From Jaapia argillacea MUCL 33604 (taxonomy: Eukaryota; Basidiomycota; Agaricomycetes; Jaapiales; Jaapiaceae), in NCBI GenBank assembly GCA_000697665.1, contig KL197744.1, positions 105,115-169,114 of the forward strand: 64,000 nucleotides of DNA, written 5' to 3'. This document shows, piece after piece, positions 12,197 to 22,119 of the stretch. The translations under genes and the position numbers were made by a program. Numbering within the stretch: position 1 is the stretch's first letter; each line of letters begins with the position of its first letter. The notes below the pieces were generated by a model. The model was not told the origin of the DNA and ran no database searches. It saw nothing but the letters and a program-made list of their open reading frames with translations.

Positions 12197-15100
12197 ATGA
12201 AGATACTGTCGTTACCACTCTCACTCGTCGTGTTCATTATACCCCTCATCCTAGCATCTGCCCCGCCTAGAGCAGAACGCCTCACGCGAGAAAAACGAAC
12301 CGAGAACGGGATCCATCTTCCTATTTATAGGAGCGAGGGAAGCAGGAGGAGGGCGAACAAGCGAGATGGCGCGGTTGGGTTGGGAGACTACATCGACGTG
12401 TAAGTGCTCACCTCTTTCTTCCTCACCTTCAAGCTGACTTTCCGTTCAGAACATATAACGTTTTAATTCAGATCGGAACGACGACCACCCCTCTAATCCT
12501 CGACACAGGTTCCTCCGACCTATGGGTAATCTCAACGCCCTGCCCAACAAACTGCAGCACTTCCTCAATCCCTCTCTACCCCGTTCCCTTCCCCTCTTCC
12601 TCCCAATGCACTCCCAATCCATGCACAGCCTCTCCCCCCTCACCTTCGACCTGGCCAGCAAACGCATCATTCTCCCCCTCAGGCCTCTCCGCCTCCCTCT
12701 TATACGGAGACTCGCAAACTACAACACACGCCTTCGGTCCTATAGGCTCAGATGAAGTGGGCTTGGCGGGGATGTTCATGCCGGGGCAGTATTTTGCTGC
12801 TATTAATGATACGAATACTAGTGTGTTGGAGGTGGGGAGTGCGGGGATCTTTGGGTTGGGGTTTCCAGTTAATAGGTCCGTTTTCTTTCTTTCTTTCTTT
12901 CTTGGGGATGGCGCTCTGTATTGGAGGCTGGGTGAGGTGGAGATGCGATGCGAGAGGCGGGGTTCGCGTCATCTTGACATTTCACGTCAATCAGTCTCGT
13001 CAGATGTCGAGAGTGACGTTTCGGCGCTTACTGGCGAAACTCACCTCGGCTCCTTTGCTCATCCAGTTCTACGTGGGGTCGGTCAATCCGCATTTTGACG
13101 CGTCGTGTCGCGTGAATACCAGTCGTCGGTCACCGGTCACCGACGGTCGACGCCAGGCACGATTTCTCTCGACGATCATGACCTCCTTCATCTCCTCTTT
13201 GCTCGTCTCCAATCAAAGCTAACCTAAGCTTACCTTCGTCTATACAGCGTCTTATGGTCAACACTCTTCACTGCTCAATTCTCGTCCCGCACGACGAAAC
13301 GTTCAATCTCGCATGCGACGAGGAGGAGTGTTCCGTTTAGTGCGGTTTTTAGGTTATTAGGGAGGAATTTTGGGGTCGGGTTTCCGGATTTGGAGGTTTG
13401 GGGTGAGGGCGAGGGTGAAGGATGGATAGACGAGGACGAGGGCAGTGGAATCAACCTCGCATCGGCGTCGTTCCCGAGTTTCAGTAACGACGTCTCACAA
13501 ACCCAAAACCGTCTATTCAGACCAACATTCCCCGACCTCTCCCAACTCCTCACACCAAAAGCCCTCCCAGGCCAATACCAAAATTGGGATCCTCAACAAC
13601 CTCCCCCAACCTCTTCCTCATCTATCCCCTCGTCCTCCAACCAGAACACCAACACCCAGAACGCGAGCCAGCCTACGATCAAAGATGTTTTGAACTCGTG
13701 GCAACCACTCGGTCCGTTGGTTACTAGGTTGTTGGGTGAGGGAAAGTTGGGTAGGCCTTTGGTCTGTGTTTGGTTGCAGCGGGATACCGTTGATCTCGGG
13801 CCCGGGGTTGGGAATTCGACGAGTGTTGGGACCGGCACATTGACCGACTCGACTGCTGCTCCTACCTCAACGTCCTCGAGTCCTTCCGCCTCGCCCTCCG
13901 CCTCGAACTCATCTATCGCATCACCAATACCGATCCTCGTCAACGCAAGTATTGGAGTGTTGAGTATTGGAGAACTACCGGAAGGGGTGGAAGAGAGTGA
14001 GATGATTTGGGCGGATGTGAGGGGGTATACGACTCAGCAGGGTGGGTTACCTGCACCCGTGGATTCGCCTAAAGAGGTCAGTTACGATTTCTCTTTTCGC
14101 GAGAATGGTTTTGTTTGGGTTTGGGTTCAATTTTGTTTCATTGCGCTGGATTGCGTCTTGTTAGTTTGGTCTCGTTCTGGGGATGATTCCTGTATCCCCT
14201 CCCGCTCCTACCGTCTACATAATCTCCGTTTAGACAGTCGTTCACGATTTGGGATTTCCCACAACGAAACATATTAACTTAATTCTGATTGTTCACGATA
14301 GGTATACCCGATCGCTTGGGAGGTCCCGCTCGACGACGTTTATCTGGATGGACATAAATTGCCCCGTTCAAATTTATCAGCACCGAATATCACGTTATCT
14401 GCACTGATCGATACCGTACGTCCTCTCCCGTCCGCCTTATTCCTCATCACCCGTCTAACGCCCAACCCCCGTAGGGAAACTCGCTAATCCGAGGTCCAAC
14501 AGACGTAATATCCCACATCTACACCCTCCTCAATCTCTCCTCGTCTCCAACCAAAACGATACCCTGCGCTCAAGCACATAACTTATCCTTCATCATCTCG
14601 GGTAAACAATTCCAAGTCGATCCTAGGGATTTTGCAAGTCAGGTTGATTCGGGTAATGGGACGAGGGGAGCGGGAGGGTGTGTGCCTAACCTTGTTGGGA
14701 CCGACGTACCGGGGACTGGATTTTTGTATAGTTGGAGTTTGGGTGATCCATTTTTGAAGGGGTGAGTTTGCTTTCTCTTTTGTGTTGTTTTTCTGTTGGT
14801 AAATGTTTCACCTTGTTCGTACAGTGTTGTCGCGGCTTTCTATTATGGCAATCTCACTTACCCCTCTCGTGACCCTCCCAAAATCGGGTTCTTGAGTACT
14901 GTCCCGGCCAATGCTGTACAAAGGTTGGAAGATGCTGTTTCGGGTGCAAACTCAACTGCTAGTGGTACCTTGCCTGGTTAGTTGAAATTTTCACGACCTT
15001 TCACCCTATCCTCTACATTTTTGGTTTCGCTAATCACCTGACACATATAGCCACCTCAAACTTGCCACCTACTGGGACACTACCTGTACTTCCAGCCACT

Positions 15101-15307
15101 GTGACCTCACCAATACTCACCACCAGCACCACCAGTGACTCATCCATCAATATGGTTATACCTACTTCAACAGGTGGACCATTACAAGACCTTAGAGGTG
15201 GTGACAATGTTCGGACAAGTAGTAGTTCTCTTGCTCATTCACTTGGAGGGAGTTGTTGGTTGTTGATTATTGGGTTCTTGATGAGTGTGGTGCTTGTGGA
15301 ACTGTAA
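12197..15307 (+). CDS. Pepsin-family (A1) aspartic protease, probably GPI-anchored, with large interlobe insertion
   Basis: Seven exons: 12197-12399, 12450-12875, 13248-14076, 14302-14415, 14475-14761, 14825-14976, 15051-15307. Total 2,268 nt, 755 aa. A signal peptide (MKILSLPLSLVVFIIPLILA) is followed by a basic propeptide-like segment. Both catalytic motifs are present: Asp86 in LDTGSSDLW and Asp523 in LIDTGNSL. The flap Tyr is seen in LLYGDSQ. The catalytic Asp residues are about 437 residues apart, against roughly 180 in pepsin. The excess is mostly an acidic then Ser/Pro/Asn-rich insertion in exon 3. The C-terminus is Thr/Ser-rich and ends in a hydrophobic tail (CWLLIIGFLMSVVLVEL), which suggests a GPI anchor and cell-surface action, as in yapsin-like enzymes. 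An inverted, broken copy follows directly (15440-17519). Confidence 0.85.
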
Positions 15308-15439
15308 AGTTGCCAAATGTGTGTTTCATGTAAGTATTATGACTACGGTTGGGACTTGAGGTGTTTATGACACTTTATTCAATGTAGCTATAGTACAGTG
15401 TCTGACGTGACACATACTTGTGCATGTATTGAACATCAA

Positions 15440-17519
15440 CATTGAATAGTATTCTACCCAAAAGAGTGAACGAATGTACAAACAGGGAGATCGAGAGGGG
15501 GTACCAGAGTCATCCCCAGAACGAGCGGAAATCAACGAAGGAAACAAAGATGCAACGAAAGACACCACGACACAATCGAATAACAAAACCAGGGGAACTA
15601 CCCGACAACGAAGAGCCTAACCCCAACTACCCACCTCATTGGGAGAATCGACAGGCGCAGGTAACCCACCCCGCTCGGTTGTAGACCCACTAACATCCGC
15701 CCGAGTCAAATCACCCTCATTCACCCCTTCCGGTAAATCTCCTATACTCAAGACTCCATACTTGTGCTCCCGCTTGCGTTGCTATGGTCGCGGCGGTATT
15801 GGACGAATAATGGTTCGAGGTGGTTGCGGTAGCCGAGGTAGGAGCAACAGTCAATTCAGTCACCGTCACCATCACCGTCGAGATCCCAAACCCTAGTCAT
15901 CGTATCCCTCTGCAACCAAACAAAACCATCGGCCTACCCAACTTCCCTTCACCCACCATCCTAAGAACCAACGGCCCAAAGGGCTGCTACATATGAGCTC
16001 AACAGGTCTCTTATGGGTTGGGTGGCGTTTTGGGTATTCATTTTGGTTCGAGGAGCCGGGGATGGAAGAGGATGAGGCGCTGAGGGTGGAAGAGGATGAA
16101 GAGTGGGGGATGGCAGTGGACGAGGGAACATGCGGATACCAATCCTGGTATTGACTCGGAGAAGACTTCTGTGAGGAGTTGGACGAGGTCGGGGGATAGA
16201 GGTCTGATTGGCCGGGTTTGCGTTTGGTGGAAGGAGGGTTTGAAGGTTAGGAAAGTCGTCGATTGGAGGCTGAATCCAACACCCTCGCCTTCACCCTCGC
16301 GCTCTCCACCACCCACCCAACCCTCGAGCTTCCTGCCCGCCTCAGCCACCCACCCCTCAAAACTCCAACTCCAGAACACCTGAACGCCCCTCCCAACTGA
16401 CTCGCCAAGAGCCTATGAAAAACCTCCTTGACGGCATGTATTTCCTGCGAGTCGCATGCGAGATTGATCACTATGTAGTGAGCAGGGGGAGGCGAATTTT
16501 GACCCCAGAACACTAGATAGGACGGAGGTGAGGTTAGTTCGGGTGGGGGGAGAAGAGGGAGGAGGGAAGACAGGATGGAGAAAGGGACGACGGGGGATGT
16601 GATCAGGAATGCGATTAAAAGTTACAATGTTCCACGTTGAGATGCGGACACTGGCACGATGCGGCGCGTCGAAGTGTACTGATTGATCGAGCTCGCATTG
16701 CACTGACTGGGATACGAGAGGATTGGACACTCGACAGTAAACGCCTGACGCCACTCACAAGGACATTCAGCAACACCGATCGAAGTGGACTCGAAAATTC
16801 AAATGATGATTCTCGTTTACTCTCGTCACATCTCCAGACAGCCCAAGGTCCAACATCCTCCCTTTGTCTGGAAAACAGAGGAAAGCAAAGGTCACAACAG
16901 CCCACCTGATGACAAGGAAGCCCAACCCCCAAATCCCCGTACTCCCAACTTCCACCACACTCGTATTCTCGAGTTGATAATAGCTAGGAACTGTGTAACC
17001 ACAAACATCTCAGCCAATCCCACTTCATCTGTGCCTATGGGGCTGAAATCGTGGGATATAGTTTAGGCATCTCGTTGAGAAGATAGGCGGGGAGGCCTGA
17101 AAGGGAGAAGAATGTGTGTGCTAGACAGGTTGAAGGCCAAGCCGAGGGAGAGGGGACGAAGTGGGTGGAGGGGAGGTATCGGGAGGAGGGTGACTGGGTA
17201 GAGAGGGATGGGGATGTTGCAATTTGTTGGGCAGGGTGTCGGGATTGCCCAGAAGTCGGGAGAGCGTATTCTCGGGATTAGTGGGGTCGTAGTTGAGCCA
17301 ATTTGAATGATATGCTCTGTACCAAGGTCAGTTCTTAAAATCAAGGAGAAAACGGAAGGGGAAGGAGGACTTACACATCGATCGAATCTCGCAAACTAAC
17401 AACGCCGCCTCCCATTCTCGCTCTCCTCCCTATATTCCTGTAAATGGGGGTTGAATTCGGATGTTCATTCGGTTGGCTGCGAGGACGAGGACGAGGACGT
17501 CGATACGTGAGTATTTCAT
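15440..17519 (-). pseudogene. Inverted, truncated and decayed copy of the aspartic protease gene
   Basis: The minus-strand sequence matches the protease at 12197 in order. The start context is ttctaATGaa (17519). Next come PIYRNIGRRAR...SLRDSIDV (against PIYRSEGSRRR...GLGDYIDV), then IQIGSTTTPLI...DFWAIPTPCPTNC, then VGF...QTQTRPIRPLSPDLVQLLT, then LSIGDLPEGV and GGLPAPVDSPNE. It ends inside the intron-3 homologue (CTCGTTCTGGGGATGA block near 15510). Exons 4-7, including the second catalytic Asp, are absent. The first catalytic motif DTGS has become RIRS. The signal peptide region is frameshifted. The two copies are arranged tail to tail with only ~130 bp between them. Confidence 0.82.
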
Positions 17520-19300
17520 TAGAAAATATTGGTATAGGAATCGACGACGAATACCCTGGGCCGGTCGCAACGCAAGGCGTGGATCGGGTGGAGGTGATCG
17601 TCCGGCCAATCAACGTTCTTGGATTGGGTCGGCGGCGCACTGCTACGAGTTGGCAACGACGATGAGCGTTGGTTGAAGAGTCCTTGATTGGGTGAGAGGT
17701 GTCATTGAGTGCGAAGGGTTATGGTAGCACGTGTCAGCATTGTTCCTCGATGGCCTCCACTTCGAAGGTATTGCTGGTGGTGTCACTGGCAAGCCCTGTA
17801 CATGTATGGAGTACAGTCCTCTTCCCTTGGATCGTGCATACTACCGCAGCTGTTCGAAGTCACCTTTTCACCTTCATGCCTCAGATGTGTTCCTGCCTCC
17901 CTTGCAACGATCCTATCGGTTGTTTGTCCTCTCTGGGTGCCTTTCTTGCGGCTTTGCATCCTGCAGCCTTGGTGACTCCCTCACGCCGCCATGTGCATTG
18001 TGGTGCCCCTCTTCAATCAAAACCTTCAAGGTTTAAAGTTCTCTCTGTAACCCGTACTTTTCGACCAACAGATTGGTTGACAATCTAGCCACCTCCGCCC
18101 CTTGTCCAATATCCGCTGTCATGTATTCTTTGCAAATCCTCCTCCTCACATTCGGCGCCTCGTGCTACTCGCCGCTTCTGCCCCATTGGGCGGTATCAAG
18201 CTCCCCCATACTTATGACGGTCCAAATGCACTTTAATTAGTTTCCGCTACTTAAATTGAACTCCGCCGTCCGCGCTGTGGATTTTTGGGCCCGCTGTTTC
18301 GAAGAGCCATGATTTTTTTCGTGTCAACTACAATCTAAGGGATATATATGAGTCCTAATGACTTTTATAATGTATTTAGCATATTGAAAGGACTTTTGGT
18401 GTCAAGAGTCGAATCTCACATGGATATCCTCTGTCGGAAATTGCTGATCGTGCCAAATATGGTGATGTCATGCCCATCTTCGGAGCTTCAACCTAACCAA
18501 TATTTCCCACGTAGTCCCATTCGTGTCCAACGTTCAACTTCAACCTCTTCGACCTTCGTTTATCCTCGACTTCAACGTTTCAACCTCGATTCTCTGTGCC
18601 ACCCGTCATACCGACGACCTACCTGCTCACTTGAAGTCATAGTCACCCTTCGTCATCACCCTCCAGGTCCGATTTCGTGGAGGCCAGGCTGATTCAGTTC
18701 GGAAGAGAGGGCATTGGATTGGTATCACTCAGCCAGTATGTCCTCTTATCTCATCTTTGAATTATTACTACTATGAGCCTCATCTCTCAGGTCCATGCAA
18801 CCACAGATCCCTATCCAAACCCCTTCACCCCTCTTCCTCAACCCCTCCCATCTACCTCCTCAACTCACCTGTGCACCACCCCCACCCCCACCTCCACCCA
18901 CCATCCTCATCCTCTTTCCATTCATCATTCACTGTATAATTCACATTATCTTCCTCCCCCTCCTTCTCCCCCTCCTTCTCCCCATTCATCATCCTACTCC
19001 TCCCCCTCCTGCCTCCCTCCCCCTCTTCATCACCCTCCCCTCCTCCTGCCTCCTTCCCTTTCCTCCTTCCTTCCCTCCCCTCCCTCCATCTGTCCTCATT
19101 CCCAATTCACCCCCTTTGTCTCTCCAAAGCCAGATAGAGTAGTATAGATAGTGCTTTTATTATCAATAATTACATACTATATATATTACATGCTACGAAG
19201 ACCATCCAAAGAGGTCAAGGACGAGACTCAGGTAAATTTCCAGTACACGGGAATGGCGCGCGTGAATTATTGTGCAAACGAACCGTCATACATACTAACC
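17520..19300. other. Intergenic region, no gene recognised
   Basis: Plus-strand frames at 17699-18088 and 18348-18692 have biased composition and no recognisable domain. The segment ends in a C/T-rich tract annotated separately. Confidence 0.4.
18735..19130 (+). repeat. C/T-rich low-complexity tract
   Basis: About 400 bp is almost purely C and T on the plus strand (cctccc, ccttcc, ccacc runs). This keeps two frames open with Pro/Ser-rich translations that are not genes. Confidence 0.8.
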
Positions 19301-19309
19301 TCGAAAACA

Positions 19310-20637
19310 CATGCGCTCTCTGTCACCACCATCCGAGACAAGCTTGGCCGTCCAGCCGAGTACACTGGCATCGCATATTGTACTCGGAGCGCACTCGTTC
19401 AGAACTGGACTTGTGGAATTCCTTGTGGTAGGGTAAAGGGTATCGAAAGATTAGAAGTCGGCGGAGGTTAGTAAACGCCCTCGGGCTGTTACTCGTATTG
19501 ATCTTTCGTAGACGCTGCCAGTGAATATGTTTGATAGATGACGGCAGCGTGCCTCTATGTGAGTCTTATTATACCCTTCGTCACTTCTCGCAAACGCTGA
19601 CCCAACCCAGACTTCATCGCTCACGATCCCGCAACACATACTATCGACGTCGCCCATTGAGGGACAGACACAAATCACATGTACGATTACCTGACTTCAA
19701 TCCCCCCCCTCTCTAACTCCCTCTCATCCAGCCTCTCCATCGCAAATGACATTCAATTTGGATTCGAAAAACTGAACTCTACATGGTTCCCCAACGCAGA
19801 CAGCGAGTTTGTGTCTACCGACCCATTATCGACGAACTTGAGCTGACTAGACTGAATTCACAGAACATATTCAAGTCCATGACGGATTCCAAGACGCTTT
19901 CCGACGAACAGCGGGGGCGGTTCTATCAGGCGCAACCGCTGGCATACAATCTAAAGGAGCTACTCAAGTCCTAGTAACAGTCTAGGTGGGTTTTCACTAC
20001 CTCCCAATTTTAGTCCGGAGGTTGGTATCTATCCGATCGCCTTGTACGTTGTCGCTGCAGGCGCTGCGATCGATGCGATGGACGCAGTCATGCTCCGCCA
20101 ACACATCGATCATTCCATCAGCATGGACACAGTCGTATTCGGTTTACCACGAGTCGGCAACAGTCACTGGGCAGACCTACTCGACACGCCGTACTTCACC
20201 TTCCCATCACCCATCACCCATCCCCATCCCCAAGCTGACCACCCCTAATGAAGCAGCTATCACCAAATTTCACACATGTAACGAACCAAAAAGACCCAGT
20301 CTCGAACGTCCCACCCCATTTAATGGGATATGTACATCCCTCTCAGGAAGTTCATATCACTTCTGCTAATCAGCAGGGGGCGACTACGACTGTGTTTTGT
20401 CCGGGTGGGAAGAACAATGTGAGGGTTTCGTCGTCGTTGCCCCAAAGTTCGGTTCGTCTGACCCATCATCACGGAGATGTTCGGATGGGAATACGTTGTT
20501 TTGGTCGAGCGTCGCGGACCATCTAGGTGCGTACTTTTCCTTCATTTATCCACGTCGGAGCGAGCAGCTTATCTGCGCTGTTGATGAAGGTCCATACTTC
20601 CAGAACATCACTTTGGCTTCAAGTACTTGTTTATAGC
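19310..20637 (+). pseudogene. Decayed paralogue of the class 3 lipase at 1.6-3.1 kb
   Basis: Exon by exon it follows the intact lipase: GRPAEYTGIAYC, W(T)CGIPCGRVKGIE, DDGSVPL, VHDGFQDAF, MLRQHIDHSI...VFGLPRVGNSHWADLLDT, NVPPHLMGYVHPSQEVHIT, CSDGNTLFWSS and DHLG-PYFQNIT, ending at TAG 20635-20637. Intron positions are conserved. Three defects are visible. There is a nonsense TGA at 19658-19660 where the parent has Arg of HRGTDP (C-to-T of CGA). The nucleophile elbow GHSLG is lost through a ~7-bp deletion near 19979, which removes the catalytic Ser and shifts the frame. The signal peptide is not found upstream. The Asp motif (KDPVSNVPP) and the His motif survive. It is therefore non-functional as a lipase. 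Confidence 0.85.
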
Positions 20638-22119
20638 CATGTGTGTGTAGTTGGATATGTATGATAAAGATTAAACAAGAACATATAATACAAGAGCCAT
20701 AGGGAACGGCAAGGACAATCACGCAGCGAAAGAGTAAGAAAGTGTGCGGCTAACGCCCCCGCAAAATGTCTCCTCTCCCTAGATGCAACGTCGCGTTCGT
20801 CATCGTCACCTCCCCATGACTCTCCACCCCCAACGCATACAGGACCCCAGCTCCAGTTCGTCGACCATCGCTTTCGACACAATTTCCCGCAAGTGAAATT
20901 TGTGACCTTTTCGGGGACGAGAACTCCTCGATTTCTTGGGATCAAACGCAAAGGGCGTGTTTCCGGGCAGTTGGCCTTGGTGATGACGGTTGAGGTCTTG
21001 CAGTTCGAAAGGAAACGACATGGTGTTGTCCTATCAATTGGGGCGGATCCGACTCGACACCTTCATATGGAATGGTGGTCAATCCCGATAAATTACAAGC
21101 TTAGTTGAATGCATGATGCCAGTGACGAGATTTGCGCAAGAGAAATCATAGTCGCAGATCCATCGTCTGATATAATGGATGACTAGAGTCGGTAGGATTA
21201 GAGATTAAGAGGATGGGATCGAGAAATAGATAGGGGGGTCCGGTATCCCGATGCCAAACGTTGGCGGCGACAGTGGGAGACAGAGCAGGAGTATGACGCC
21301 GTCTCCAAGTGGAAAACTCGATGAAGGGGGGGGGGGTCGAAAACGGGGTCCGAGGTGAACAAGGGGATGTGAACCATCTGATGGTCGGCGACTGGCCAAA
21401 GATAATGTCAGAGGAAATGGAAAGACGTCGGTCAGGAGACAAACGCACCGGATGAAATAACGAGAGCGTCTCAAGTTTGTTTCCAGGTCCAAACGGTTGT
21501 GCTCTCGCTTGCCCTCATCCTCCAGCTATCCACAAGAGTCGAATGTCAACGAGAACATGGAGTTGGTGAGGAGGAGGAGGAGTAGGTTCAGCTCACAGAT
21601 CGCCACTGGACGAAACAAGAAGGCTTTCACTACTCGTGGATGTCGTCTTTGGGCGCGAAGAGATTGATGAATGTGAGACCATCCTGGACTGGTGCCCCGA
21701 TATGGATTGTAGATGAGAATATAGGTGGAATTCGAGTTGATAAGTGGGTTGCCCTGCATATGTGGAGTGCGTAAGGAAGAGGGTGTATCAGCAAAACAAA
21801 CGATACCCGCAATAGCAGACGAACCCAGAGGTCAGTTCAGATGCGCTGTACCACAATCACTCCGTATGTGCTCGTGCGAGATGATTTCCCATGGTGACCG
21901 AAGCGTGATGTGCCGTCGATTTCCAGAGGGACATAGGTTGCAACGACGGTAAAGAATATGGGTACTTCTCCCAACAGCATGTCGAGGTGTAGGATGAGGC
22001 ACAGACAGGATGGGGGGAATTGGCGCCCGAGTCCATGGGCGTCATTACGATAACCAATCAATGGCGGACGCGCGTCGTTTCCTCACTCAACGACTTTGCC
22101 ATCTGCCATCATCTACACA
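20638..22119 (-). other. Possible small fast-evolving minus-strand gene(s), unresolved
   Basis: Several minus-strand frames look protein-like and are bounded by plausible splice signals. MSFPFELQDLNRHHQGQL... starts at 21021. EDEGKREHNRLDLETNLRRS...RYFIR, with a GTGCGT donor, lies near 21450-21520. A frame ending ...GAPVQDGLTFINLFAPKDD lies near 21630-21700. I could not join them into one model and recognise no family. The region also contains the presumed promoter of the divergent NLR-like gene (ATG at 22120). Confidence 0.25.

Noticed and set aside
15700-17100. Plus-strand open frames in the inverted protease copy
   Set aside because: The minus strand aligns with the protease exon by exon; the plus-strand frames are shadows.
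18735-19147. Pro/Ser-rich plus-strand ORFs
   Set aside because: They come from a pure C/T tract and are open by composition in more than one frame.
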